Notes under the pieces: generated by a model
The model's input: only the letters and a program-made list of their open reading frames with translations
What the model was told of the DNA's origin: nothing
Databases searched by the model: none
Translations under genes and position numbers: made by a program
Shown: piece by piece, positions 50,238-61,587 of the stretch
Layout of the letters: the number at the start of each line of letters is the position of its first letter
How positions within the stretch are numbered: the stretch's first letter is position 1
Assembly (NCBI GenBank): GCA_956465555.1
Contig: OY101115.1
Coordinates: forward strand, 2,356,001 to 2,420,000
From: Nitzschia sp. pyKryTriq1
Lineage: Eukaryota > Bacillariophyta > Bacillariophyceae > Bacillariales > Bacillariaceae
DNA length: 64,000 nt
Direction: 5' to 3'

Positions 50238-51956
50238 TTAACCTCGTAGTTTTGCTTGTTTCTTTTTCTTGGCTTCTAGACGCTTCTTGGAATGTTTGTC
50301 TTGGTATTGTTGCGCCAGCATTCCATAACCCTTATCCAGCTGTTGTTGCTTGATTGTCTTTGCTACAATTTGGACGACATCCTGATCATCCAAGTTGTGA
50401 TTCAATCCACAACGTTGCGGTGAGTGCTTGGCACTCGTACCCCATACCAAAGCGTAGTTGAAGTCGCGAAGCATTTGAGTGGAAATATTGGTACACAGTG
50501 ATTTGACTGAAGTTCCTCTTCGAATTTCGGATAAAATGACGGGTTCCTCCAAATCCGGTGGCGACCCTACGACAGAAACGACGATACAGTATCACAGGAA
50601 AGAAAACGCCAAGTCACTGTTAGTTTGAATCACACGACGAAGCCTTTTGCGCAATATACTCGTACCGGACCGCATTCATCGTCCATCATTCATCGAAACG
50701 CATTCATGTACGTACCTTTGCGCTTGGTATAGATTCGCGTCAATCCAAGATACTCCCACATTTTTTGCTTCAGCAAATCATCTTCCAGAGGTTCCGCAAT
50801 ATTGAGATGTTCATTCACACTACCAACGACGGAGTGTGGCATTCGTGCTAGTTGATCAACTTCTTCGATTGTGATGGTATCAATCTTGTTGTAGAGATAC
50901 AAGCAAGGTTTGTATTCTCGATTGCCCTGAATGACATCAACGAGTTGATCGACAGTAATCTCCTCTCGTGCCAAGAGATCAGCACTGTTGATTTTGTATT
51001 CTCGGAGGATCTGATACACCAATTTTTCTGGATCCGGGCCAAGTTTCGTTTGGGGTACCGTGGACGCGAAGCGGACACCCCCACCTCCCGTCTTTCGTTT
51101 CGACAAGGTGACATCCGGCGGTCTTTGATTCAGCCGAATACCAACCGTCTCCAATTCCCGTTCCAAGATTTCTCGATGCCGATTCAACCCCTCCTTTCCT
51201 GCATCTAGAACAATCAAAATAGCATCCGCACTTCTCGCCACTGCAATCACTTCTTTTCCACGACCCGCTCCATGCGCCGCACCCTCAATAATTCCCGGCA
51301 AATCCAGCACCTGAATCTTACTGCCCTTGTATTGTAACACCCCAGGGATGCACGTTAAAGTAGTAAATTCGTACTTTTGTAGAAGTAGTAGTAGTAGTAC
51401 AAGTAAATGTTCAAAAAAAACGTTGTTAGCGTCTGCAAGACAATTCCAGGGGTGGCTTTCGACACGTTGTTTGTTGTACTTACAGCAGCGGCTTCTGATT
51501 CTGTCGCCGTGAGGGCTCCTAAAAGTGTCGACTTTCCGACTGACGGAAATCCAATGAGAGCCACTCTCGCATCTCCATTTCGTGCGACATCGAATCCTTC
51601 TCCACCGCCGCCGCCGCTCCCGCCCGCCTGTTCGACAAACAATTCGTTTCGAAGCTTGGCCAGTTTGGCTTTGAGCGTTCCCAAGTGATAATTTGTGGCC
51701 TACGAGTGCAGTGCAGTGCAGTGCAGTGCAGTGCAATGCAGTGCAGTGCAGTGCAGTACAGTACAGTACAGTACAGTAAATAACATAACGCACAGTGAAA
51801 TAATAAGAGGTGAGAAGAGTGAGATATCATTGCCAATGTCACGAACAACGAACGATGAAAGATCGACCAATCAACAATCCACAATCAACGTACTTTGTTT
51901 TTCTGAGTTCGAGCCATTTCATGCTCGATCTCTTTGATTTTCTCCATGAGACCCAT
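50238..51956 (-). CDS. DRG-type developmentally regulated GTP-binding protein
   Basis: Four exons, 51956-51894, 51699-51484, 51373-50716 and 50566-50238, give 421 residues. Exon 1 encodes MGLMEKIKEIEHEMARTQKN, the DRG1 start. The G1 loop is GFPSVGKST, the G2 region YEFTTLTCIPG follows the second intron, G3 is DLPGIIEGAAHGAGRG and G4 is NKID. The C-terminal TGS domain follows (TNISTQMLRDFNYALVWG, QDVVQIV). DRG GTPases associate with ribosomes, where DRG1 partners DFRP1. The protein is longer than the 367 residues of human DRG1 because of inserts near KRKTGGGGVRFAS and a basic C-terminal tail. Intron 1 carries a TGCAG/TACAG pentanucleotide repeat. Confidence 0.94.
51706..51777. repeat. Pentanucleotide microsatellite in DRG intron 1
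   Basis: About 14 copies of TGCAG change to TACAG towards the high coordinate, with one TGCAA variant. The array ends 6 nt from the 3' splice site of the first DRG intron, so on the transcript it reads (CTGTA)n(CTGCA)n just upstream of the acceptor. Confidence 0.95.
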
Positions 51957-52413
51957 GGTTGCTATCTATGTATGTGCTGGTACTTGTACGAGTGCCTGCT
52001 ACTTGAGAGGGACGATGTGGTGGTGATGGGATGTTTTTCTTTCAGCAATGATACTCTCCACGGACCGTAGTGGGTCCACCATCCACCGTCCACCGCATCC
52101 ACCATCGTCGATCGTTCGTCTGCTTTATTTCTTCGCAGAGGATAGCGAGCGCGTCAAAGATTATTGCGGCAATTGTGCGGCCGATCGTGAAAGGACTTTT
52201 TTAGTTCCTACATACATCGGCTTTTTGTTGCGTTGTTGGGATTTCTTCGTTCATCTCCTCTTCTAGTAGTTGTTCACATCCTTCGTGTGCAGAGTGTAGT
52301 CTAGTCTAGTCTAGTCTAGTCTAGTCTCCTCCATTTAAACTCTACCAGCCTCTAAACGGAACTGTACCGTAGTATCGCGAAAGAAGAAGAAGAGAAAGAA
52401 TCATAAACATACA
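51957..52413. other. Shared upstream region of DRG and TAF7 genes
   Basis: Genes diverge across about 457 bp. A (TAGTC)6 pentanucleotide repeat covers 52297-52326. TGGTACTTGTACGAGTGCC lies near 51978. No gene seen. Confidence 0.5.
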
Positions 52414-53529
52414 ATGGGGGACCGGCAACCCATTCGCGATCGCACCCTGATTTTGAGGATTTTGGTGCCGGGTTTGGAGACTCGATTACGCGACAAAATG
52501 AAAGAAATGGAAGACGCGCAAAACGAAAAGATGGGTGGTCCAGGGCCTTCTCCCTCGGCAGCAAATATTTCTTCTTCTAGTACGTCTACTTCTACTAGTG
52601 CCAAGGAAACCTTGTTGGATTTGGAGGGCGTCACGTGTGAACCCACACAAGAGGGGTCCACGCTGTTTAACTTTCATTGCGACGGGGCGACGTATCCTGC
52701 CCGATTGGTCAATTTACCATGTCCCATTGAAGTCCATAAAACTCATGATCACGCCATGTATTACAAATGCGTGGATATCGCGCAAATGTTGATTGTCTAC
52801 GAAGACAGCATGGCGCTCGACGAAGCCGATGCGGTTCCCAAAACGGAAGGATATCCTAGCTACTATCATTCGGGTCTGACACCGCCACTGAAACGTGTCG
52901 TGGAACGCCGATTTGCACTGCGAGAACATGCGGCGGTTCCACCACCGAGGGCGGAAGTGAGTGATGTCGAAGCAGAGTTGCACAGTCTCATGTGCAAAAT
53001 CTCCAAGGAACCGGGGAAACGAAATAAGGTGCCATCTCTGGCGTCGGCACAACACGCCAACAAAGTATTGGATGAGGTTGTGGAAGAAGTAGTAGACTAT
53101 GAGCCATGGATGGATGACTATGGAGCACAGCCATCGGGGATTGAATTTGATGCGGGGGATCAGATTGCGTCATTACATCCAGAAATTTGGTTGCCGCCAG
53201 AACAAATAGAACAGCTCAAAGCCAAAGAACGAGAAAAAGAAGAGGAGGAGCTACGAAAGAAACAAGCTGCTACCGAAAAGAAGGAAAAGAAAAAGAAGAA
53301 GAAAAAGGCAGAAAAGGCTGCTGCAGCGGCGGCAGCTGCCGCGGAAACATCGTTCCCCTCCAAAAAGAAAGGAATCGCGTCCAAAAAACACGAAGAGCCT
53401 GTCGATGAGGTTACGCAAGCCGCTCTGGAGAGTATGACTGCAGGTGACTTGATGGACGCTGTTCTAGACGAAGATGATCCATTGGACTTTGGATTTGATC
53501 TAGATAATATGGACGATATTCCCATGTGA
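52414..53529 (+). CDS. TFIID subunit TAF7-like (TAFII55 domain)
   Basis: One exon of 371 residues. The TAFII55 domain covers about residues 10-170: EQ-type start (DRTLILRILVPGLETRLRDK), DGATYPARLVNLPCPIEVHK, YYKCVDIAQMLIVYED, and the end block HSGLTPPLKRVVERRFALRE. A Ser/Thr-rich insertion breaks the domain near residues 45-65. The C-terminal half has a Lys/Glu coiled coil with a KKEKKKKKKKAEKAAAA tract and an acidic end (DEDDPLDFGFDLDNMDDIP). TAF7 binds TAF1 and restrains its acetyltransferase activity during RNA polymerase II initiation. Confidence 0.93.
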   Translation: MGDRQPIRDRTLILRILVPGLETRLRDKMKEMEDAQNEKMGGPGPSPSAANISSSSTSTSTSAKETLLDLEGVTCEPTQEGSTLFNFHCDGATYPARLVNLPCPIEVHKTHDHAMYYKCVDIAQMLIVYEDSMALDEADAVPKTEGYPSYYHSGLTPPLKRVVERRFALREHAAVPPPRAEVSDVEAELHSLMCKISKEPGKRNKVPSLASAQHANKVLDEVVEEVVDYEPWMDDYGAQPSGIEFDAGDQIASLHPEIWLPPEQIEQLKAKEREKEEEELRKKQAATEKKEKKKKKKKAEKAAAAAAAAAETSFPSKKKGIASKKHEEPVDEVTQAALESMTAGDLMDAVLDEDDPLDFGFDLDNMDDIPM

Positions 53530-53957
53530 AGCGAATATACAAGCACAGACAATCTTCCACTACGTACCCACAATCGAAAGCAACCTGATCATTATTATTT
53601 TTGGTCGGGCATGCAATCCTTGGGGTCGAGTTTCCGATTTCTGCTTGCTCTGCGCATCAAGTTTCCAGCAATGAGGCATTGCTTCCACGGGACGATGCCA
53701 CAAGCTTTTTCATCGAATCGTCACCTGATAGCCTCTCCCCTATAAATGCTACCGCACCTGTATCCTGATTTCCAAATGACAATGGTTACTTTGCATGCAC
53801 GCTACGGTACCCTAGTTTTGAAACAAGAAGTTGTGATGTAGTAATGGATTTTATTTGCGCGAATGAAAGATGTCTCGGACTGCTATGCTATCATTTTTCT
53901 AGTATTTGTTTGGGGTCATTTGCGCGAGAGTGGTGTACGTGTTTATGTCTGCCCAGA
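53530..53957. other. Intergenic between convergent genes
   Basis: No gene seen. ATTATTATTTTTGG near 53592 is AT-rich and may hold a poly(A) signal. Confidence 0.35.
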
Positions 53958-55879
53958 TCAACGATATTGCTGTTGGTATCCCATAGGAGGAGTTTGTTGC
54001 TGGTGAGCGAATCCTCCATTTGGCAGACGCGCACCAAGTCCGAAACCCATTGGTTGATGAAGTGGCGGTGGACCTTGCCCATGCACGACGAGAGCACCAG
54101 CCGCCGCCGCTCCTGAGGTAAATACACCCGGGGGAGGAGCCTGCATCACACCATCCGCCGTATCCTTCAATGTTCGTTCCTGTTCCAATAAAAATATCAA
54201 GAAACACGTGTTAGATGAGATGCACCATAGTTGAATAGAGATTGTCCACGACCAATCCAATACAATACAATCCTTACCTGTACTCCAACCTTCACCTCCT
54301 TGATTTGAGCAAGGGTTGCACCACTTCCAACAACGGTCCTTGCAACAGGTGGAAGGGGGACACTCTTTCCTTTAGCTTGCTTCTTCTTAGCTTCCTCTTT
54401 TTTGACCATAGTGAGCTTTATCTCTCCTTCGGCTGGCTCATCAATATGATCTATGTTCACCAAATTCCTCATTGCCTTTTCAAGCTCGTTGACAGGGCCT
54501 TGTTCCTCTTCGGCAGTTACCGCCAGAGCCTGCATCGACTGCACATACCCACCACCACCATTGGATTGCGGAGTATAAGGGCTACCTCCATTTTGCTGCG
54601 GAGTGCCTCCTGCCGTTGGCGTGGTCGGCTGAGGGCTGTTTTGGTAGGCTCCCAAGATCATGCTTGCAAAATCTTGCTGTGGTGGAGGTGGTGGAGGCTT
54701 TGGGGCAAATGGATCATCCATAGGATTCGAATTGTACCCAAAAACTTGGTTGCTTGGCGGGGCGGGACTGTTTGCGTAATTCATTTGTGGGTTAGTCGGT
54801 GGTGCTCCATAATACGTTTGCAGGGTCGGAGCGGGTGCGGGTGGAACAGGAGGCGGGCTACCGTATGAGGGTGTTGACGGGGGAGGGGCCTGATAATATC
54901 CGCCGGGGCCGTGGGACGGGACGAGGGCACCAGGACCGACAGGAGGCTGACCAGCCTGAGGGGACTGATAGGGCGCAGGGCTACCATAGGGTGGCTGCTG
55001 AGAGTACGAGGGAGGAGCACTGTAGTAGCTCATACCAGAGACCGACCGAGCATCGGAAGGAGGTTGGTTCGGAGGACCAGAAGGAGGTGGTGATCCAAAG
55101 TCCAGTAAATCGGCTTCGGTCTGAACACTTCGACCACCAGCACCAGTAGGGGCACCGGAGCTTCTACCTTCGAGATGTCTGCGACTCTCTTCCAAGGAAG
55201 CCTGGATGGCTCTACGCAAGTCCGCCTCTTCCTGGTCCCGGGATGCAGGGACATAATCGTTGCCAACCGATCTCGGATACCCACTGTCCATACTGATAGG
55301 GCTCGTAGGATTGCTGAAACCTCCTGCAACACGAGCATGCGATGGAGCGGAACCCTTGAGGCCGAGCTCGTACACCTTCGGCATGGTGAAGAATGACTGT
55401 CCATCAACATAGAGGTCGTACTGACGGAACCCAGGAATAGGCGTCAAAGGACCCGCCGCGTGACAAACCACCTTGATCACATGATTGCCCTTGGCTGTCC
55501 AGCTAAAATCTAACAATCCAGCTCGACTAGATGAGTAGTGAATTTCTCTGTTGTCCATCTGGATTTGTCGTTTTCCCGACGTAATCGACCAAATGACGAC
55601 GATATCATGCTCCTCCCCCCGACAATCGGTGCCAGTTCTCCCCTCGTCCAAAGCCTGTTTGTTGGGAAAGCCGAATCGCCTGAACGGTCATCGAACAAAG
55701 AGAAGAAAGAATTGTCGTGAGGAGACCTGGGAGGAGGGAGAGCTTACCCACAAAGAAACGTCAAATTGCGCCTACCATTGGATCCGACGTTTCGTCGATG
55801 CGACGCGCTTACCAGCTGCCGTCGCAGCAAAGTCAATCTGGTAGACTGGAAATTTCGAAGACAAAGCTCCAGAGGACAT
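53958..55879 (-). CDS. CRGEEH-domain protein with UIM and proline-rich tail
   Basis: Exons 55879-55776, 55679-54278 and 54179-53958 give 575 residues (phases 2 and 0). The N-terminal domain, about residues 1-135, joins FPVYQIDFAATAAGKR and KRRIQWRFGFPNKQ to TDCRGEEHDIVVIWSI and RQYDLYVDGQSFFTMPKVYE. The same domain occurs in the gene at 58.2-60.2 kb. A ubiquitin-interacting-motif-like helix follows (EEADLRRAIQASLEESRR, about residues 173-190). Then comes a long Pro/Gln/Tyr/Gly-rich region with a DPF motif (MDDPFAPK), and a C-terminal helix near NELEKAMRNLVNIDH. UIM plus DPF suggests an endocytic or ubiquitin-sorting adaptor, as an inference. I know no formal name for the domain. Confidence 0.82.
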
Positions 55880-56812
55880 GCTCACAGTCAGTCACTATCT
55901 ATCGATCGATAAATCTACTTCTTTTCAATGAGTTCTTGTTGAGAGATAATGTCTCAAGAGTAGCAACCGGAAACCTGGTTTGTAATGGTCGGAAGTCGGA
56001 AGGTTTGAGGTTGTGCGCTTCCCGCGGGGCGGTTGGAGAGAAAAACGCCCGACCGATGTGGTCATTTTTGCGCGTGGTGGATGATGGGCATCGCCTTGGG
56101 TGGTAGTTTTTCATAAATCCACGATAATAGCTACGACGGGATATTTCTCACGATCGACGAAGCAAGAAGAAACCGCGAGATCATGCATTACCAAGACTGA
56201 ATCTGTGACGTACACCGTAAAATAAATATGAGTATTCGTAAATACTAGACGGGCTGGGAACTTTGGGAATTTGTACGAGATTTCAGACTGGACTGGCCAA
56301 AACGACTAAAAAATTAGTACAGTTGACTATGGAGACACATCCGAGGGTTGCGTGCTCTATGGCCTTCTTTTACCGCTTTACAAGAGCAAAAATTGTCGAC
56401 CATTTTTTACTTCTAGTCGAATTGGTCATTCGTCGGCGGCAGATAACACAACGGACGGAGGAAGGGCACAAAGGAGCTTCTTTAGCTTCGCTTTTTCAGC
56501 GAGCCTATCATCGCGTCGATGATGACGATCACGATGATTGAAGAATTGAAGCTACGACGATGATGTTGCGTTTTGCGTTGTCTGGTGTCTGGTGTTGTGT
56601 GGCAGCAGGCTGCAGGTACCGGTAGATGATAGCTGCACGCGAGGTAATCCACATTCGTAATTCGCAAGACTACATACAGTACAACTCAGTTTGGTCCATG
56701 TAGTTGGTAGAAAGCAAGTCATCGCCATAGTCTGATCAAAAGAAAGGAGGCCCCACGCACCCCATAGTAATAACAAGTGTTTGCTGTGTTCGCAAAGAAC
56801 AACGTCATTCTG
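55880..56812. other. Shared upstream region, 0.9 kb
   Basis: Divergent promoter area. No gene seen. GCAGGCTGCAGGTACCGGTA near 56607 is symmetric, and ATCGCGTCGATGATGACGATCACGATGATT at 56509 has repeated GATGA/CGATG units. Confidence 0.4.
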
Positions 56813-57997
56813 ATGTCTACGCGAGGATCAATTTCCCTCTGTAGAGGACCCGTCCTCGCACTCGGGGTGGCTGCCTCCATGCTCTGGCCTTACGTTTCGA
56901 CATGGTCAACCCGATTCATTCTTCAATTGGTCATCGCTTCCGTTGGGCTCCTGTGGTTTATTTCGGATCTGCTTCGATTCACAAAGAGAAACATTCGGGA
57001 TACAATTTCAAAGCTACTGGATGGTTTTGTTTTGGACAACTTCTTAAAGACACTCTATGATCCGGAGACTGGTATTATACCCTGCGCCATTGGAAGTTTT
57101 GTTGGGGCATCCAGTATGTACGGGCTCCGTTTAGACGAAGCACAGAAGGCTGAACTGGTCCAGGCCTCTCTCTGGACCACCAACGAAGAGGCGCGCTCAA
57201 TATTGCTCGATGCAGGAGGTACCAAGAAACTTCTTCCACGATCTCTACAGGAATGGCTTGATGCTGGAAAGCCAGTGACGGGTAATACCGAGACGATGAG
57301 GCCACAAGCGGTGACTGTGGAAACTGTGGAAGAAGCTGCCAGCGATAGCAGTATATCGGAGTGCCAGCACAGTTTTGACGAGTCGTCACCCAAGGTTTCA
57401 GGTCCCGAGGCGAGCGGTAAAATGCCAAAGGGGTTTTCTAGAGATGTCGATAAGAAATCGAATGAAGGTACAGGAAGAAGGCCCGACGAGGTTTCCTTTG
57501 GAGAAGAATCATCATCATCGTACCAGCGGGTACCTCGCCACATCCCCACGGATCCTGTGGCGGTCATGTTTTCTATCCTACGGAACATGGCAATCGAAAA
57601 AATGAGACCATATTTCGCATCTATTCCTGATTCCAAGGTGGAAATCGTCGGCACTGTAGCTGCAATGGGTCTCTGTGCACACGCACTATTGCGCTGGCGG
57701 TCTAGGCGGTCAACGTTAGGAACTGTCAGCGCATTGTGCCTTTCCGGGGCCACACTAGGAGCTTTTTCAACGGTGTTGCTACGCCATGCTGTTCTTGGAA
57801 GTATTCACGACATGGAATCTTTGAAGATTATAAGCGCTGCAACGGTATCAAGGTCGTTCGAACGGATAGAACAAGTTCTGTCAACGAACAAGCGCTGGCG
57901 AGGCGCTTTCGCGCTGGTCATTCTTGGTCTCATTGGACGAAAGAGAACTATTCGGGCAGAGGCGTCGCAGGTTCCTGTGTCCCGAAACCACCGGTAG
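56813..57997 (+). CDS. Predicted membrane protein of unknown family, 394 residues
   Basis: One exon. The start is ATG 56813 (MSTRGSISLCRG), as the upstream frame has no ATG. Two hydrophobic stretches lie near the N-terminus (VLALGVAASMLWPYVSTW and FILQLVIASVGLLWFISDLL). Three more lie after residue 280 (VEIVGTVAAMGLCAHALL, ALCLSGATLGAFSTVLL, FALVILGLIG). Between them is a hydrophilic Ser/Glu-rich loop of about 130 residues. I recognise no family. It lies between the two CRGEEH-domain paralogues. Confidence 0.75.
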   Translation: MSTRGSISLCRGPVLALGVAASMLWPYVSTWSTRFILQLVIASVGLLWFISDLLRFTKRNIRDTISKLLDGFVLDNFLKTLYDPETGIIPCAIGSFVGASSMYGLRLDEAQKAELVQASLWTTNEEARSILLDAGGTKKLLPRSLQEWLDAGKPVTGNTETMRPQAVTVETVEEAASDSSISECQHSFDESSPKVSGPEASGKMPKGFSRDVDKKSNEGTGRRPDEVSFGEESSSSYQRVPRHIPTDPVAVMFSILRNMAIEKMRPYFASIPDSKVEIVGTVAAMGLCAHALLRWRSRRSTLGTVSALCLSGATLGAFSTVLLRHAVLGSIHDMESLKIISAATVSRSFERIEQVLSTNKRWRGAFALVILGLIGRKRTIRAEASQVPVSRNHR

Positions 57998-58233
57998 ACT
58001 ATTACAATATCATTACGTCTGAAGATCTTTTTCATGCCAGATTGGTTCGACCTCGAATCGAAAAGATGCTATGAATACAATAATAGGAAGGACGTTTCAC
58101 ATCATGTACTCGTACTCCGAGTAGACAGCAAAAAGGTATTATGAAGTTATAAAGAACAACTATGTTTCGTCGGTCGATGAGAACGAAATCTTTATGAATA
58201 GCAATGGGTCGGGATAAGACGGGAGGGGGGGAC

Positions 58234-60160
58234 TTAGAAACTAGGTTGTGGCGAAACCTCTGGGCTGTCAAATACCCGCGAAGATAATGACCTTGCAGGA
58301 ATGTTCACAAAGACATTGGGTTGCAGTATTGACATACCGGTAGACGTAGCAGGGCATACAAGGGGTATGTCTACGTCACTCGCCGTCAGGAAGGGCGCAG
58401 AGTTCATCACCGCATCAATGGTTATGGTATTCCTTTGATGTGACCTTCCGCGCACTAGATTCGGCTTTGTGAACAGTGGTGAAGGATCTGACTGCGCTCT
58501 TTCGACGGTGGTAGGAAGGTTTCTTGGTGGGTGATATTCCACCCGCAAGACAATCGGGGCTTCTCCATTGATCAATAGCGTACCAGATGACGAGGCTGCC
58601 ATTACCTTTACCACGCTTTGTTCGTCGCGAAAGCGGCAAATTCCAAATTTTCGTCCTTTGGACATGGCTGCCTCAGAAATCTCTCCGAATAAGCGCATTG
58701 CGCACAACATATCTTCTTCGTCGCCATGGTTGTCCGTCCCATGGATAAGTATCGTATCCTTTCGAAGAGGAACTGCTAGCTCCAACCCAAGCAGCGTAGC
58801 AACGTTGCAGAGGATACGGACCGCGGCATCTTCACTCAGATTTTCTCGGCGAACGTGCATGAAGATCATATCAACCTGCTTCTGAAGGAAAAGACGTTTC
58901 CTTTCTTCAACGTCAGGGCGCGGAGCATAATCGAAATTCAATTCCATCCAAGATAAAGCATCGCGAACGGAGTTCACTTCGATATGGATAGGTGAAGGTT
59001 TCATGCTGTCAAAGGAACAGGATGACATACTACTTGATGAGCCTGGATCATCAGAGAAGGCGTTGACAATTGCTCGGGACACCACGTCTTCGATTTGCGG
59101 AATCATCGTCGTCATTCGATGCCGTAGACTGTCCAGGTTATTCGTAAACAGTTCAGACGTCAATTCATCCTCCAAAGCGTCACGAACTTCCGGTTTCTCG
59201 CAGGAAGGCGACATACCCGCCATGACAAAGCGAACGTTAACATCTTGGGGGTTCGTCTCTGTATGATCGGGTGTCGGTTCAACATCAGTGGAGTTCTGAG
59301 TTCTCTCCTCGTTATCTTCGAAGCTCGAAACAGAGATTTCGGAAGCAACATCGTATGGGTCAACCGCTCGGAGCTGAGATGGGCGGGGAAGGGAGAAAAA
59401 GCTCGAGCCGTCTATCAGGAGATCATACTGTGGGTGGTCTTCGCACGGCTTCGCCCTTGCAATTATTTGAAACCTCTCCCCCGACCTTGATTCCCAAGAG
59501 AAGTTTACTTCTTCAAACAGGTGTTCTTCGCGGAAGTAATGAGATATGTTCATTCCGTTCCAAAAAACCCTCGTCTTTCCGCTCTTAACGGACCAGATAA
59601 GTTCGATTTCGTGTTCCTCCCCTCTACAGTCTCGACCATCCTTTGTTCCGTCTGTGAACGAGGACAACTGTCTTAAGTTGGTGAAACCAAAGCGCCTGAT
59701 GAATGAATGCAGCAAGCATAGATCCATCGATTGTACATACGTAGTAAGAAAATATAATAATGATGAGAAAAAGGCAAGCAAAAAGGGACAAACACATACA
59801 TAAAATACCGGTAACCGTTATACGCTCTCCAAAAGATGCGTTTTCAGATGCGTTTTCCCGCGCGAGAGGGAAGTCGGAGACGCGCCGGCACGTCTTTCAT
59901 TCACACCAACTCCGACTAAAATAATTAGAGCGCTGTAAAATCGATCGACGGCAACCATGCCGGAACGACGAGCAGCCTCCTCCTCTCTCTTCGGCGTTTT
60001 CAACCAGTAGTGCGACGGGCCCTGCGATGATCGAATGAATTGCAAACGCACCGATGTGAACTCACCAATTTATCCGGCGTTTCGAGGATGCAATATATTT
60101 TCCCCTGTGTTGACAGGAGAATTGAAGCCTGTATGCTGTGGCGGGTGTTATTGTCGTCAT
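58234..60160 (-). CDS. Second CRGEEH-domain protein, with RRM-like region
   Basis: Exon 1 is 60160-60066 (MTTITPATAYRLQFS, ending KYIASSKRRIN-W) and exon 2 is 59695-58234, joined over a 370-nt phase-2 intron (TG|GTGAGT ... ATCAG|G); 518 residues. The junction falls at the same codon phase and site as in the paralogue (RRINW-RFGF versus RRIQW-RFGF). The shared domain continues with GRDCRGEEHEIELIWSVKSG and YDLLIDGSSFFSLPRPS. The middle region has an RRM-like segment (DTILIHGTDNHGDEEDMLCA and GRKFGICRFRDEQSVVKVMA). No UIM or Pro-rich tail is present, so the C-terminal halves have diverged or were swapped. An in-frame ATG at 60277 would add 39 residues. Function unknown. Confidence 0.78.
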
Positions 60161-61587
60161 GGTCGAGGATTTTCGTTCCTCTTGCGTGCAACTACTTGTA
60201 TTATGGGGTGAAGCGACTATCTCCACAAACTGTTGTGTTACTGCGATGATTTTTGGAGCCATGATGCCGGCCGCCATGGAAACATTCGATACAAGAACAG
60301 GTACCGGTATGCTGTTGTCAGGGATAAAGGGTGCGAGAGTTATTATGAGGCGAGGTGGATGATGTCGTCGTCTGTGTTCTGGTTTGGCCGTCCTTGCGAA
60401 GTTAAATTTGGATATTTGGGCTTCGTGTGCGCTTTGGCGGTGGCCCTAAGTAACTTTATGTGCATCCATAAATCTCTCGTGTCGCCAGATTTTGGTGCTC
60501 TCATTTTTTACTCTCCATGTTCTTGTGCATGTGCTTGCCGGTACGCCGATAAATGTTGATGCCAAAAAATGGTTCAAATTTAACGCCCATTTTTATGAAA
60601 AATTGAAAATTCGGTGAATTGAACACAATACAGTACTCCGACCCTTAATATAAAACTACAGACTTGAATAAAGATATATTCGTGGCATCGTTCCGACCAA
60701 TAACAATAATGAGACCATTCCGTTGAGATGACAGAGCAAGCCGAGATTGAGTTTCCCCCGTTTTGATGCAACTCCAACCACTCGATGAATAATTTCGCTA
60801 CATTTCATGATCTTATTTTTATTAATGGCAACGGAATTCCTGAGTACCCGATGGCAAACTCCGACCAAAAGAGGGGCTGATGCATGCTGCAAGAGGTAAT
60901 ACTTAGACATATTACCTCTTGCATGCTGTCATCAGTTCGGGGGGATAACAATGGTACCTGGTACTAGCTCCGTCGCACTAGCTTACTGCTGATCCAGCAT
61001 CATTATGTTAGTAATGATCATGCTCATTTCAATTGTCCTTTTCTTCTCTTCTTCGGTGCTTGTTCTAGGAAACATCAGTACTTCACGCATGAGAAAAGTC
61101 AGAACAGCGGACATGTCGTCACTCTTGCTTCCTTCTGCTCTCTCTCTCTCTCTCTCTCTACATAGTACTGTAGAGTCTCGTTGAGATTATGAGGAGATCC
61201 CATCGCTTCCCCCCGAATTAGTGAGGGTGCAAACTTATAGTTTGACTAGATCGATCACTGTACACGTAACATCTTCGGCTGTACCCGGTACGAAGTAGTA
61301 CCGGTATTGCTTTCCAGAGCCGGACGCTCCCTCGTCACTATGGCGAGGGTTCATTGATCGTTGGCACTATTTGTACTGTACCAGACTACAAGTATTCGTA
61401 CAGTACTACGCCGATACCTGCACAGTACAATACATCATGATGTTGTTGTTGTGTCTCGAGTACAACAAATAATGGAGACTGGAGACAACTACTCGCTCTT
61501 TCCACAGCTAGCTTCAGGGAACCCAAGTAGTAGCCTCCCAACTTTCCACTTGCGATTACATCGACAAAAAGTCCATGTTGTAATGTA
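60161..61587. other. 1.4-kb gap between divergent genes
   Basis: No supportable gene. It contains the hairpin at 60889-60922, a (CT)11 tract at 61138-61159 and GTAC-rich spots near 61259, 61290 and 61372-61432. The ends should hold the two promoters. Confidence 0.4.
60889..60922. repeat. 12-bp perfect inverted repeat
   Basis: GCAAGAGGTAAT and ATTACCTCTTGC flank a 10-nt loop. GCATGCT before and ATGCTG after extend the symmetry with an offset. It may form a hairpin in RNA or be a small insertion scar. No gene is adjacent. Confidence 0.85.

Noticed and set aside
50690-51793. N-terminal CTALHCTALHC sequence fused to the DRG frame
   Set aside because: It is translation of the intronic pentanucleotide repeat and a skipped intron; the true exons keep the GTPase motifs in order.
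53160-53573. Minus-strand frame with poly-Phe and poly-Ala
   Set aside because: Antisense of the Lys/Glu-rich and Ala-rich tail of the TAF7-like gene.
59818-60051. A frame with RREEEAARRSG as first exon of the second CRGEEH gene
   Set aside because: The exon at 60160-60066 matches the paralogue's first exon in sequence and splice phase, so this stretch lies within the intron.
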